NCBI GenBank assembly: GCA_002428525.1
Contig: DIWU01000008.1
Location: 114,443-178,442, forward strand
DNA length: 64,000 nt
Direction of reading: 5' to 3'
DNA from: a bacterium UBP14_UBA6098
Lineage (GTDB): Bacteria > UBP14 > UBA6098
How positions within the stretch are numbered: position 1 is the first letter of the stretch; every line of letters begins with the position of its first letter. The translations under genes were made by a program, and so were the position numbers. The notes beneath the pieces are model-generated. The model had not been told where the DNA came from, searched no databases, and saw only the letters and a program-made list of their open reading frames with translations. Below, one piece after another: positions 17,356 through 26,801 of the stretch.

Positions 17356-17843
17356 CTTTCGTCTCGATATATTGATATTATCGTTTTGCTCTCTTCGGGC
17401 ATTTCGGATAAAGCCTCGGTGAGCCTCTTTCCGGTTCTGGGATCCATCGTTTCGGGGAGGATCTCGATTATCGGAACGATGAAGAAGTCTCGCTCCAAAA
17501 GCCCCGAATGCGGGATATTCAGCTCGTCCGAATCGAAAACGACATCGCCCAGAAGCGCGATATCTATATCGATCTCCCTCGGCCCCCATCGTTTCGAGGG
17601 TGTTCGGCCGATCTCGCGCTCGACTGCCTTGACTTCCGCGAGCAGAGGCTCAGGTGGAAGGTCGGTCTCGAACGAGATGGCGGCGTTTAAAAAATCGCCT
17701 TGATCCAATCCTCCGAAGGGCCTACTCGAATAAAGCCGGCTCGCGGCGATTTCTCTGCCAAGCCCGCGGAGTCGCTCTCTCGCTTCGGCCATATATCCGG
17801 CCTTGTCGCCTAAATTCGAGCCGATCAGCAAAATAGCCCTCAT
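17334..17843 (-). CDS. folK: 6-hydroxymethyl-7,8-dihydropterin pyrophosphokinase
   Basis: Transfers pyrophosphate from ATP to hydroxymethyl-dihydropterin in folate synthesis. The 169-aa protein begins ILLIGSNLGDK, has SSRPFGG, FLNAAISFET, REIGRTPSKRWGPREIDIDI with the Mg-binding DID and LNIPHSGLLERDFFIVPI. Length fits the family. Its ATG overlaps the folB stop as ATGA, and its 3' end overlaps the kinase gene. Confidence 0.95.
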   Translation of the reverse strand: MRAILLIGSNLGDKAGYMAEARERLRGLGREIAASRLYSSRPFGGLDQGDFLNAAISFETDLPPEPLLAEVKAVEREIGRTPSKRWGPREIDIDIALLGDVVFDSDELNIPHSGLLERDFFIVPIIEILPETMDPRTGKRLTEALSEMPEESKTIISIYRDERWQNQTI

Positions 17844-18199
17844 ATCTCGCCGTGCGAAACCTCGATCTCGACATAATCGAGATGCCCCGCAAACGGCGGG
17901 TTGTTCTTTCTAACCCGAACTCTGACGCCCTTCTGCGCGAACCTTTTCTCGACGAGATCCGCAATGCCCTCCGCGACCGTCTCGGTCAGATGGAAGGTAT
18001 TGTTAGCGACGAAATCCCCGACGGCATGATAGACCGCCTCATAATCCACGGTGTTTTCGAGGTTGTCGGTGTCCGCGGCGAGCTTTGTGTCAACCGCCAT
18101 CTCGACATCAACGGTGAAGCGCTTGATCAGCTCCTTTTCCGCGGCCGTAACGCCGTGATAACCGTAGAAGGACATATTTGTTATTTTAATAATCCCCAT
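17840..18199 (-). CDS. folB: Dihydroneopterin aldolase
   Basis: Splits dihydroneopterin to hydroxymethyl-dihydropterin and glycolaldehyde, immediately before FolK. The 119-aa protein has the N-terminal YGYHGVTAAEKEL with the active-site glutamate, DTDNLENTVDYEAVY, the LTETVAEGIAD helix and RVRKNNPPFAG with the catalytic lysine. It is first in the cofactor operon. No folP, folE or folC is in this window. Confidence 0.94.
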   Translation of the reverse strand: MGIIKITNMSFYGYHGVTAAEKELIKRFTVDVEMAVDTKLAADTDNLENTVDYEAVYHAVGDFVANNTFHLTETVAEGIADLVEKRFAQKGVRVRVRKNNPPFAGHLDYVEIEVSHGEI

Positions 18200-18252
18200 A
18201 TTTAGGAATTGAAAATAGCCAAGCGGGCAATAAAAGTCAATCGAAATCGGGA

Positions 18253-18284
18253 ATAAAAAAAACCCCTCGAAGATCGAGGGGTTT
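18253..18284 (-). terminator. Strong Rho-independent terminator of the exported Ig-like protein gene
   Basis: A perfect 11-bp stem (18260-18270 with 18274-18284) with a three-base loop. On the minus strand it is followed by a run of eight T residues, part of which overlaps the stem's A/T base. It lies 21 nt past the stop codon at 18306 and isolates that gene from folB. Confidence 0.9.
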
Positions 18285-18305
18285 CGAGTTCAATGAAAGC
18301 GCGTT

Positions 18306-19262
18306 TTATTCCTCGGGGGGTTTATATTCGAGCCCGGGGGCGATGATACAGCGAACGAAGCGGCTTCCTTTGTTTTGCCCCTCCGGCCTGACGAGGATAA
18401 TCCCCTCGAATTGTCTTTCACCCAACTCGGCCGAGGGGGGTAGGTCGATAATAATCGGGAACTCGCCGACCTCGCCGGGCTTGAGCTTGATCGTGGTTTT
18501 CTTCGGGAAGATTCCGAGGAACTTCTTGGGCTTGGGCCGGATCCATTTTTTGTCGAGAATCCAACCGGTTTCTTCGGTTGTGAGCGGGAAGATATCGAGC
18601 AATCTGCCCTGAATAGAATCGCCGAGGTTCGGGATATAGCTTTCGAGGAAATACTCATGCGGCAAATCGGAATCGTTTCGGATTTTGATGGTAAAGACGC
18701 CCTTGTTGATTGTGCTGTCGCCATATTGAATAGGCTGAATCGAGGGCGTGACCGTGAGGGGGTCTGTGCCCTTTGGAGGCAATGTCTTATTGAAGGGGGT
18801 TTCGATGAGCCATGTCGCTCTTGCGCCGAGTTGGAGCATAGTCGCGGCCTTGCCCCCGCCGACGGACGGTTCCACCCATGGGCTTTGCATAACAGAAAGC
18901 TCGCAAACCCAAGCGCGGTTGTAGTTAGCGTCGTTCTCCGGAATCGAGATTATAATCGGGACATCGAAGGTGTCGTAGGGTTCGACCTTGAAGTTATTTT
19001 GCGTGGGCTTCACCCAAAGGCTATCGGGCAAAGGCGAATAACCCTTCAGGCGATACTCGTCCACGACGGTTCTAATCTCATAGACCATCGGAGCGGAATT
19101 GATGTTGATAATTCGAAGGGATTGGCCGGGAGTTTGATTGTCGAATTTACGGACGAAAGTCAAGGAAGCGCCCGGTTCGATCGATATGCCGGCCCCTAAA
19201 CTGGTCAGGCAAAAAAAACCTGCCAGCACTAAAAGGATTCTATAACCGCGGAAATTGAACAT
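18306..19262 (-). CDS. Exported Ig-like protein of unknown function
   Basis: A 318-aa protein with a signal peptide (ILLVLAGFFCLTSLGAG). The mature part looks like two beta-sandwich domains. The first opens SIEPGASLTFVRKFDNQTPG followed by LRIININSAPMVYEI, a pattern of pilus-chaperone/MSP-like or DUF916-like domains. The second contains FTIKIRNDSDLPHEYFLES and a KLKPGEVGEFPIII strand. A basic loop (KKWIRPKPKKFLGIFPKK) separates segments of the second domain. No transmembrane helix follows and no NPFN sorting tail is present, so a periplasmic protein is likely. ATG at 19262 follows GGAGG. It is a single gene between a promoter and a strong terminator. Function not recognised. Confidence 0.75.
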   Translation of the reverse strand: MFNFRGYRILLVLAGFFCLTSLGAGISIEPGASLTFVRKFDNQTPGQSLRIININSAPMVYEIRTVVDEYRLKGYSPLPDSLWVKPTQNNFKVEPYDTFDVPIIISIPENDANYNRAWVCELSVMQSPWVEPSVGGGKAATMLQLGARATWLIETPFNKTLPPKGTDPLTVTPSIQPIQYGDSTINKGVFTIKIRNDSDLPHEYFLESYIPNLGDSIQGRLLDIFPLTTEETGWILDKKWIRPKPKKFLGIFPKKTTIKLKPGEVGEFPIIIDLPPSAELGERQFEGIILVRPEGQNKGSRFVRCIIAPGLEYKPPEE

Positions 19263-19286
19263 ATTGCCTCCAAAGGATTTCATAGC

Positions 19287-19315
19287 ACTATATCATAATC
19301 GTTTTTACAATTCAA
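19287..19315 (-). promoter_or_regulatory. Sigma-70-type promoter for the exported Ig-like protein
   Basis: On the minus strand TTGAAT (19315-19310), 17 nt, TATAGT (19292-19287), leaving about 18 nt of leader ahead of a GGAGG ribosome site and the ATG at 19262. Both hexamers are four or five of six to consensus. Confidence 0.55.
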
Positions 19316-19626
19316 TGCAAGGACTTTTTTCAAAAGGAATAATCAAAAAATTAAAATCGAGTTTACGCGAAAGATAGCGGATGAATTGCCCTGCGAGACT
19401 TCAATGGGGTTATTTAAATCTGTGTTTCTAAATGAAAAATGTTGATAAGTCATCGCCGATAGCCGAGAAATACTAAATCCGGATTTGATATTCACACTGA
19501 TTCTATGAAAAATGAGGGAAAATCCGGTTAGATTAAAGAGCGTTAAAAAAAAGTTATCGCCATCGTTCCAGATTTCGATATATTGAGATGATTAAAATTT
19601 ATACGGTAGGGTCGAATGGAGTGCCA
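19316..19626. promoter_or_regulatory. Rest of the divergent AT-rich region upstream of the metalloprotease
   Basis: Together with the preceding promoter this makes a 364-nt gene-free region. Toward the protease I see a TATATT at 19579-19584 but no acceptable -35 at 16-18 nt; TTATCG sits 19 nt upstream. No repeat, hairpin or short coding sequence convinced me. Confidence 0.3.
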
Positions 19627-22600
19627 ATGAAAAAGACTATCGCCGCGATTATTCTTTTCTCAGTTCAAGTGATATTCGCCTTTGCGCCGGGGGAGTTTTC
19701 CGGTTTCGGTTGGGACAAGACCAAATCTGTGAACTATCCCCCCGACGAGGCCTCTACCGACGCACTTTTCGATCTCGTCGAGAAGACCGGTGTGGCGTGG
19801 GTCGGCAGATGGAACCCCGAGACCGGCCTTCCGGAAGTCCTCTTCAGCGACGGCTATTCTTTCGAGGCCGTCGATTCGGCCGATTTAGTGGCCAAATGCT
19901 ATTCCTTCATCGACGAAAACCCCGGCCTCTTCGGCCAATTGGGCCGCGATGAGCTTTGGCCGCTGTCCGTTCAGAAAAGGCTCGGCATCTGGTTTGTCCA
20001 TTTCGAACAGAGGCTCGGCGGCCTCCGAGTCGAGGGCGCGACCGCGGGATTTCGAGTTAAAAACGGCAAGCTCGCCTTTTTCAAGGCCGAGCTTCTGCCC
20101 GGCCTTCGGCCAAGCTCGCCGGCTCTTAGCTCCGCCGAGGCGGCCTCCGCTCTTCGCGGGCAGTTCGACTTCGACGAATACTCGGCCGAGTCGGTCTATT
20201 TCGCCCCCGCCGGCGGAAGGCTCGCGTGGCGGATCACCGCGGAGCAATACTCTCCGCGCCACCGCTGGATCGCATATATCGACGCCTCGTCCGGCGAGAT
20301 CTTAGCCGCCTATGACGATATCCGCCTTTGGATTTCAGGAAAGACGCGCGGGAATATCCATCTCCGCTATGGCCGCGAGGACCCGATCTTCGACGATCTG
20401 AGTTATCTATATATCCTCGTCGACGGATTCTTGGCCGACACAAGCGGTCTCGACGGATCGTTCTCCGCGGATATCCCCCCCGCGACCGGATGGACTATCG
20501 GCGGCAAGCTCGAAGGGATCTTCTGCAAGTCGATACCCATCGCCGACACCCCCGCGGATATCTACTTTCCCGCGGACTCCGCCGAGATGGACATAGTCTT
20601 TCAGCCGCCCGCGGCCGACCTTGACGAAATTAACGGATATTACCACATTAATAAAGTCCACAATTGGGTGAAGGCGGTCGAGCCGGAGTTTACCGGTATG
20701 GACTATCAGGTCATCTGCTATGTCCGCGAGACCGAGCCGCCCTGCCCGAACAACGCCTTCTGGGACGGCACCTCGGTTCATATGGGCGCCGGCGCCGGGA
20801 GCTACGACAACTGGGGCTATTACGCCGATGTCTATTACCACGAATACGGCCACGGCATCACCGACAAGCAGTATCCCCCGGGGATGTTGCCCTATATCGG
20901 CGAGTCCGGCGCGATCGACGAGGCGGTCTCCGACTACACCGCCTGCACTATCACCGACGAGCCGGAGATCGGCGAGGGCGGGCTTTCGCCCTATGGCAGG
21001 CTCCGCACGATGGAGAACACCCTCCAATATCCCGACGACATCGAGGATGAGGTTCACGCCGACGGCAGTATTATCGGCGGATGTTTCTGGGACCTTCGCG
21101 TCGCGCTCGGAGCGACCTACACCGACACGCTGATTCATTTCGCGAAATACGGCTTCCCCGAGCAGTTCGAGGCCTTCCTCGACGAGGTCATCCTCGCCGA
21201 CGACGACGACGGCAATATTCTTAACGGCACTCCGAACTTCATGGCGATCTACGAGGCCTTTCAGGGGCACGGCATCGGGTCTTTTCATGTAAATATCTAC
21301 CATCGCGCCCTTCTCGACAGCGAAAACCCCGCGGGGCCATACACTGTCCAGTGCATCGTCGCAAGCTCGCTTCCGCCCGACCCGGGCTCGGTCAAACTCG
21401 GCTATTCCACCGACGGCGGCGCGACTTGGCCGGAAATCCCCATGGCGCCCACCGGATTCGAGCGACAGTTTAGCGCGGAAATCCCCGGCACGGGCATGGA
21501 CACCGAGGTTCTCTATTATATCTCCGCCTGCGACACTATCGGCATCTGCGCGACACTTCCGGCCTTATGGCCGACCGAATACTTCTCCTTCCGCGTCGGA
21601 ACCGACACGACGCCGCCAACGATAAGCCATAGGCCGATCGCCGACGCCCCAATCGAGGCCGCGCCCTTCAAAATCGCCTTCCGGGCCGAGGACAACCTCG
21701 GAATAGGCCGCGCGATGGTGATCTGGCGCGTGAACGACTCCGAGCCGGAGACAGTCGATGTCCTCCCCGACAGCCTCGGCGACTGCCTCGGCGAGATTAT
21801 GCCCTGCCTGCTTTCGGTCGGCGACTCGATCTTTTACAAAATTCTCGTTCTCGACGGCGCGATGGCCGCAAACTCTGTCTCCTCGCCGATCATGGGCGAA
21901 CACGCCTTCGCCGTGGTTCGCTCGATTTGGCTCGATTTCGAGTTCAACTCCGGCGGCGTAAGCTCCGCGAGCGGTTGGCAATGGGGCATTCCGCGCGAGG
22001 ATGTCGGCGCGCACTCCGGCGAAAAATGCTGGGGAACCGAGCTTGCCGAGGACTATCGAAACAACGCGAATTATGTCATGCGCACGGCCGATTTCAATGT
22101 CGTCGGGTGGAACTCCGCGACAATGGAGATGTGGTCTTTCTGGGGCGCGGAGCGGACCTTCGACGGCGGCTTCGTCCGCATCAGCTCCGACGGCGGTGTT
22201 CGTTGGTATGATATTCAGCCGGTCGGCGGCTATCCGCTTCCGCTCGTTGCCGCGACAGGACGGGCGGGCTTTAGCGGCTACAGCGAGGGCTGGCGCAAAG
22301 TAATCTTCGACCTGACGCCCTTCATGGCCGGCGATTTCGACCTGATGAGCTTCGAGTTCGTCTTCAAGTCCGACGAGGCCGGCACCGGCCCGGGATGGTA
22401 TATCGACGATATCGCTGTGCTCGAGCGGCAGATTGTCCTTCCGCCCTACAAACTCACCGCGGAATCCGGTTGGAACGGCCGCGTTCCTCTGACTTGGGCG
22501 ACTCCCGACCCTGCCTCGACTTTGCCCTACCGCGCGAGGCCCGCCGGCTTCACCGGCTACAATATCTACCGCGCCGAGCTTGGCTCGGACTTCGGCGAAA

Positions 22601-23985
22601 CCCCGATAAACGCCATCCCAATTGCGGACACAAGCTATTTCGACACCGATGTGACGAACGAAATCCGCTATCTATACCGAGTGACGGCCGTCTATGATGA
22701 TAAAGAAAGCGAGCCCACCGCCGCTGTCGAGGCTATGCCCTTCAATGCAATCGCCTCGATAACCCCCGACAGCCTGCATCTGGTCAGAACCACCGGCTCG
22801 GCGGCCTTCGACACGAGCCTTGTTATAGCGAATCTGGGAAGCGGAGGCCTCGACTTCGAGATAGCCGAGCACAACGAGGAACCCGGCGGATTCTTTACGC
22901 AAAGGCCCTCGCCGGATTTCGGGACTGAGATTCTAAGCGCACTTCGCAGTATGGCTGAGGACGGCCTTTTCGATGCGCTTTCCTCAGCGCCGCTCGTCGC
23001 GCCCTCGCCGACCGAATGGCGTTTTCTGATGCGCGACCCGAACGAGCCGCTGGCCGCCCGGGATATCCGCGATGTCTTCGGCCAACACAACGCCACCAAT
23101 GTTTGGTTCAAGTTCGATTCGTGGCTTTGGATGGGCGATCCGGATGTCGATTTTGTCGGCGGCTTCGGCATCGATGTCGATCAGGATCCCTCCACCGGAA
23201 GCCCGGATTTCTTCGGCGTCGAGTATCTCGTCGCGGTGGGCGCGCTTCCCCTGCCGATGGGCGCGGTGATCTTGCGCTATAACCCCTCCAGCTCTTACGG
23301 CTGGGACTTGGCCGGAACGCCCCATTGGATAATGAAGACAGGCGATTCGCTCGGCGTCGGGATCACCAAGGCGCAGATCGGCGAACCGGCCGCGGTCTTC
23401 ATCTATGCCGCGATTATCAGCGAATTCACCGGTGTTCCGGTCATTGACGATCAAGCGCCGGACGCGGGACTGCCGCCGGTCACCTACATCATGTCCGACG
23501 CATGGTGGATCTCCGAATCGCCGATCAACGGCACTGTCTTTGCCGGCGAGCCGCAATCGGTCAACCTGCATATCGATGTCCCCTCGATGGCGCTCGGCGA
23601 GCACCGCGCATGGCTAACAATCGCCACAAACGACCGCGCCAACTCGAACAAGACGGTCCCGATAACCTGCCGAATCGTTCCGGTCGGAATCGACGAGGCG
23701 AAAAGGCCGACCGATTTGACCCTGTGCGAGCCGTTTCCGAACCCCTTCAATTCGGCCTTTAGAGTCGATTTCACGACTCCCGGCGGCGAACTGGAGATCG
23801 CCCTTTTCGATATGTCTGGCAGAAGGGTCGGAACAGTCTTCTCCGGCACTGTTTCGCAAGGGCGCTATAAGATGACTATCGACGCGAGAACACTTGTCGG
23901 CGGCGCGCTTCCCTCGGGGGTTTACAGCCTCCGAATTGCCTCGGGCGAAAAGAGCGCTTCTGCAAAGGTTATTTATGTAAAGTAG
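19627..23985 (+). CDS. Exported thermolysin-like (M4/M36-type) metalloprotease with sorting tail
   Basis: A 1452-aa secreted zinc endopeptidase candidate. After a signal peptide (IAAIILFSVQVIFAFA) comes an FTP/PepSY-like prodomain (about 90-180, including EQRLGGLRVEGATAGFRV). The catalytic domain has HEYGH at residues 405-409 and the third zinc ligand in GESGAIDEAVSDY (Glu432, Asp436). Downstream are Ig-like and jelly-roll-like beta domains, a FN3-like domain (about 960-1040), a region resembling calcium-dependent beta domains with a DVDQDPSTG loop, and an NPFN sorting tail ending KVIYVK. The gluzincin spacing is slightly longer than in thermolysin (27 against 24 residues to the glutamate). 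I chose ATG at 19627 just before the signal peptide, preceded by GGAG; an ATG at 19588 would add 13 residues. The next gene follows 6 nt later. Confidence 0.87.
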   Translation: MKKTIAAIILFSVQVIFAFAPGEFSGFGWDKTKSVNYPPDEASTDALFDLVEKTGVAWVGRWNPETGLPEVLFSDGYSFEAVDSADLVAKCYSFIDENPGLFGQLGRDELWPLSVQKRLGIWFVHFEQRLGGLRVEGATAGFRVKNGKLAFFKAELLPGLRPSSPALSSAEAASALRGQFDFDEYSAESVYFAPAGGRLAWRITAEQYSPRHRWIAYIDASSGEILAAYDDIRLWISGKTRGNIHLRYGREDPIFDDLSYLYILVDGFLADTSGLDGSFSADIPPATGWTIGGKLEGIFCKSIPIADTPADIYFPADSAEMDIVFQPPAADLDEINGYYHINKVHNWVKAVEPEFTGMDYQVICYVRETEPPCPNNAFWDGTSVHMGAGAGSYDNWGYYADVYYHEYGHGITDKQYPPGMLPYIGESGAIDEAVSDYTACTITDEPEIGEGGLSPYGRLRTMENTLQYPDDIEDEVHADGSIIGGCFWDLRVALGATYTDTLIHFAKYGFPEQFEAFLDEVILADDDDGNILNGTPNFMAIYEAFQGHGIGSFHVNIYHRALLDSENPAGPYTVQCIVASSLPPDPGSVKLGYSTDGGATWPEIPMAPTGFERQFSAEIPGTGMDTEVLYYISACDTIGICATLPALWPTEYFSFRVGTDTTPPTISHRPIADAPIEAAPFKIAFRAEDNLGIGRAMVIWRVNDSEPETVDVLPDSLGDCLGEIMPCLLSVGDSIFYKILVLDGAMAANSVSSPIMGEHAFAVVRSIWLDFEFNSGGVSSASGWQWGIPREDVGAHSGEKCWGTELAEDYRNNANYVMRTADFNVVGWNSATMEMWSFWGAERTFDGGFVRISSDGGVRWYDIQPVGGYPLPLVAATGRAGFSGYSEGWRKVIFDLTPFMAGDFDLMSFEFVFKSDEAGTGPGWYIDDIAVLERQIVLPPYKLTAESGWNGRVPLTWATPDPASTLPYRARPAGFTGYNIYRAELGSDFGETPINAIPIADTSYFDTDVTNEIRYLYRVTAVYDDKESEPTAAVEAMPFNAIASITPDSLHLVRTTGSAAFDTSLVIANLGSGGLDFEIAEHNEEPGGFFTQRPSPDFGTEILSALRSMAEDGLFDALSSAPLVAPSPTEWRFLMRDPNEPLAARDIRDVFGQHNATNVWFKFDSWLWMGDPDVDFVGGFGIDVDQDPSTGSPDFFGVEYLVAVGALPLPMGAVILRYNPSSSYGWDLAGTPHWIMKTGDSLGVGITKAQIGEPAAVFIYAAIISEFTGVPVIDDQAPDAGLPPVTYIMSDAWWISESPINGTVFAGEPQSVNLHIDVPSMALGEHRAWLTIATNDRANSNKTVPITCRIVPVGIDEAKRPTDLTLCEPFPNPFNSAFRVDFTTPGGELEIALFDMSGRRVGTVFSGTVSQGRYKMTIDARTLVGGALPSGVYSLRIASGEKSASAKVIYVK

Positions 23986-23991
23986 GCGAAC

Positions 23992-25101
23992 ATGATCAAG
24001 ATTCGGCCTGTAATGAACAAAAACGACCTCGGCGATTTCGTCCGAACGCCTTATCATATTTACAAGTATGACGAAAACTGGGTCGCCCCGCTTCGTTCGA
24101 GCGAGTTTAAAAAGCTCGACCGACAGATCAACCCTTTCTTTCAACATGCCGAGTCCGAGTTGTTCGTCGCGCGGAGAGGAAGAAGCTCCGTGGGGCGGAT
24201 TGCGGCTATAATGGACCGCAGTTTCGAGGAATACCACGGCGAAAGGGTTGCCTATTGGGGATGGTTCGAGTGCGAGAACGACCGCGCGATGTCCACCGCG
24301 CTCTTCGACTCGGCTGTCGATTGGGCGCAAAAACAGGGCGCGACGCGAATCATCGGACCCTTGAGCCCCTCCGCGAACGATGTCGCCGGGCTATTAGTCG
24401 ATGGCTTCGGCTCGCCGCCGGTGCTGATGATGTCCTATAACCCACCGCATTATATAGACTTAGTCGAACGTTACGGTCATACGAAGTGGAAAGACCTCTA
24501 TGCATGGCTTCTCGACAAGCCGGATATTCCGGAAAGACTCGAGACAATAATTCCGAAACTTATAAACCGCGGGCGTTTCACGATTCGCAACCTGAAAAAA
24601 AGCGATTGGGACAGAGAGATAGAACGTGCGCGAGTGATCTATAACAACTTCGAGCAAGTCAACAGTATTTATTCCCCGATGACAGAGGCCGAGTTCATCG
24701 CCCTCGGAAAAGAACTGAAGATGATAGTCGATCCGGATTTAGTTTTCTTCGCCGAGGTTGACGGCGAGCCGGTCGGGCTTTCCATTACAGTTCCGGATTT
24801 CAATATCGCGCTCAAACCAGCGAATGGCAAGCTTTTCCCGACAGGGATATTTAAAATTCTAAAGGCAAAAAAATCGATTTCCTTCGCGCGTGTGATCACA
24901 ATGGGTGTTGTCGAGGGCTTCCGAAATCGAGGGATAGACCTCGTTTTTTACTACAAAACATATCTCAACGGCGTGAAAAAGGGCTATAAAAGTGCCGAGC
25001 TTTCATGGGTCGATGAGGACAATCATGCTATGAATAACACTGCAATAAAACTCGGCGCGAAGAAATATAAAACTTATCGAATATATGAGTTTAAGCTGTA
25101 A
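23992..25101 (+). CDS. GNAT-fold acyltransferase-like protein
   Basis: A 369-aa cytoplasmic protein of a large, poorly characterised family with a GNAT-type acyl-CoA N-acyltransferase fold. The N-terminus carries the family pattern FVRTPYHIYKYDENWVAPL, then NPFFQHAES, VGRIAAIMD and WFECENDRAM. The middle has GPLSPSANDVAGLLVDGF, SPPVLMMSYNPPHYIDLVE. The C-terminal half has a second GNAT-like unit, with VTMGVVEGFRNRGIDLVFYY at the acyl-CoA-binding place and SAELSWVDEDNHAMNNTAIK. It abuts the SDR gene (stop TAA followed directly by ATG), so the two are surely co-translated. Bacterial ceramide synthase is a GNAT-fold enzyme paired with an extended SDR, which makes an acylation step in lipid synthesis a hypothesis. 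Confidence 0.75.
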   Translation: MIKIRPVMNKNDLGDFVRTPYHIYKYDENWVAPLRSSEFKKLDRQINPFFQHAESELFVARRGRSSVGRIAAIMDRSFEEYHGERVAYWGWFECENDRAMSTALFDSAVDWAQKQGATRIIGPLSPSANDVAGLLVDGFGSPPVLMMSYNPPHYIDLVERYGHTKWKDLYAWLLDKPDIPERLETIIPKLINRGRFTIRNLKKSDWDREIERARVIYNNFEQVNSIYSPMTEAEFIALGKELKMIVDPDLVFFAEVDGEPVGLSITVPDFNIALKPANGKLFPTGIFKILKAKKSISFARVITMGVVEGFRNRGIDLVFYYKTYLNGVKKGYKSAELSWVDEDNHAMNNTAIKLGAKKYKTYRIYEFKL

Positions 25102-26073
25102 ATGAAAGTTCTCGTCACAGGCGGAACAGGTTTCGTCGGCTCGCATATAGTCGATCGGCTCCTCCTCGAAGGCCACGAGGTGACCGCCGCTATTCGCCCG
25201 ACCTCCAACCTTCGATGGCTAAATCCAGCCGCGAAGACTGTAATCGCCCCGATGACCGATTTAAAGCCTTTGGAGGCAATACTCCCCGAGATCGATGCGG
25301 TCGTTCATTGCGCGGGGGTTGTTCGCGCGCGGCTAAGCGCCGAGTTCTTCGCGATCAATCGCGACGCGACAATCGAACTGGCCAAGCTCTGCATACAATT
25401 CGCAAAGAACTTGAAGAGTTTCGTATTCATCTCGAGCCAGGCCGCCGGCAGGCCGGGAAGGGATTGCGACTGTGTTTGCGAGTCCACCCCTGAGATGCCG
25501 ATTTCGTCCTACGGCAAAAGCAAGCTCGAGGCCGAACGCGCGCTCGAGGCCCTTGGCGCGAATTTCCCGATAGTCGCGCTTCGCCCGCCGACTGTTTACG
25601 GCCCCCGCGATAGCGAGGTTTTTTTCTTCTTCAAGCTAATATCTTGCGGGGTAATGTTTTATCCGGGATCACCGCAACGGCAGTTCTCGATCGTTTATGT
25701 CGAAGACCTTGCCCGGGCGGCGGTTTTGTCGCTTAAAATCGATGGCGATTTTTCGAGGTTCTTCATAGACGACGGTGAGGTGCACACTTGGCGCGCCTTC
25801 GCCGAGGCGATCTCGCGTGCGATCCCCAAAAGCATTGTGTCGATTAGGCTTCCGGTCGCGGCATTTTACCCCGCCTCGGCAGTTGCGGCTGTTACCTCAG
25901 CCCTCACCGGCAAAACTCCGATGCTGACCTTCGAAAAATCGCGCGAGCTTTCCCAAAACTGGGTTTGCGACGGCTCGCTCTTCCGAAAAACCACGGGCTT
26001 TACTCCCGAGTTCGATATGCGAAGGGGCATCGAGGAGACGCTCGATTGGTATCGCGATAACCGCTGGCTGTAG
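25102..26073 (+). CDS. NAD(P)-dependent epimerase/dehydratase (extended SDR)
   Basis: A 323-aa extended short-chain dehydrogenase. Cofactor motif VTGGTGFVGSHIVDRLLLEG, acidic-loop region AAIRPTSNLRWL, DAVVHCAGVVRA, active-site tyrosine and lysine in SSYGKSKLEAERAL, ALRPPTVYGPRD and FSIVYVEDLARAAV. Members include nucleotide-sugar epimerases, dihydroflavonol-reductase-like enzymes, 3-beta-HSD-like enzymes and the ceramide reductase CerR. The sequence does not fix the substrate. It follows the acyltransferase with no gap and ends 8 nt before the stop of the convergent LolA-like gene. Confidence 0.85.
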   Translation: MKVLVTGGTGFVGSHIVDRLLLEGHEVTAAIRPTSNLRWLNPAAKTVIAPMTDLKPLEAILPEIDAVVHCAGVVRARLSAEFFAINRDATIELAKLCIQFAKNLKSFVFISSQAAGRPGRDCDCVCESTPEMPISSYGKSKLEAERALEALGANFPIVALRPPTVYGPRDSEVFFFFKLISCGVMFYPGSPQRQFSIVYVEDLARAAVLSLKIDGDFSRFFIDDGEVHTWRAFAEAISRAIPKSIVSIRLPVAAFYPASAVAAVTSALTGKTPMLTFEKSRELSQNWVCDGSLFRKTTGFTPEFDMRRGIEETLDWYRDNRWL

Positions 26074-26081
26074 TGGTCGCC

Positions 26082-26801
26082 TCAGAGTAGCTCGATCTCG
26101 GTAATCACCTGCTTGACGACCATATTCAGCTCGAAGATGATCGGAAGCTTCGCCCTCAGCTCCATCTCAAATGAAGACATATACTTATAGCTTTCCCGGT
26201 AGGCCATTTTGACAGAAGCCTTGAAGGCCTTAACTCCGAGCGGTGTTTTGGCGTATTGGAAATCCAAGCGCCGCAGATAGGCCGTTGTCGGATCGAACCA
26301 CGCGGTGCCGTCGATGTGGTTCTTGCTTCGCTTCTTCGAGCGGAATTCGATCTTTCTTGCCGGCGCGCCCTCGAGCCGAACCTCGCCGAGATCGCGATAA
26401 TCGTAGTCGTTGCGCGATTCCGCGGTGAATGGCATATCCTCGGTATCGAAGGACTGCCCCTCGTTTTTATCGCCCTTGTCCTTGCCCGGGAGCGAATCGC
26501 CATCGACGGACATCGAGATTATCTCGACATCGACCTCTCCCTCGCCACGCACCGTGTATCGCTTTTTCGCGACGATAGTGCCCTTGCGCTCGGTGCGTGC
26601 GGCGTCTTCGTAGGTGATAACCGTTTCGGCGGTGACATAGCTATAGTGCGAGGGCATCTCGAGCGTGTCCGCGGAGATGACCTTGTCGATGAAGGCGCTC
26701 AGGTTTTGGGCGAAGGCGGAAATCGGCAAAAACACCATTGCGAGAAGAAAGGCCTTCGCGATTCCCGAGCGCCGATATGAAATAGCGGTTCTATTTGACA
26801 T
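26082..26801 (-). CDS. Exported LolA-like / outer-membrane lipoprotein-sorting-type protein
   Basis: A 239-aa protein with a signal peptide (AFLLAMVFLPISAFAQ). The mature part resembles the LolA/COG2834 half-barrel family: repeated beta strands ending in DGTAWFDPTTAYLRRLDFQY, the part most members share, then a KASVKMAYRESYKYMSSFE strand pair. A charged low-complexity loop (GKDKGDKNEGQ) sits mid-protein. No lipobox. ATG at 26801 overlaps the 3' end of the FG-GAP gene by 11 nt, so both are read together; the longer open frame upstream lies inside that gene. A role in periplasmic lipid or lipoprotein handling is inferred. Confidence 0.7.
   Translation of the reverse strand: MSNRTAISYRRSGIAKAFLLAMVFLPISAFAQNLSAFIDKVISADTLEMPSHYSYVTAETVITYEDAARTERKGTIVAKKRYTVRGEGEVDVEIISMSVDGDSLPGKDKGDKNEGQSFDTEDMPFTAESRNDYDYRDLGEVRLEGAPARKIEFRSKKRSKNHIDGTAWFDPTTAYLRRLDFQYAKTPLGVKAFKASVKMAYRESYKYMSSFEMELRAKLPIIFELNMVVKQVITEIELL

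Noticed and set aside
20407..21303. 298-codon minus-strand open frame
   Set aside because: Antisense to the catalytic domain of the metalloprotease, whose motifs are clear.
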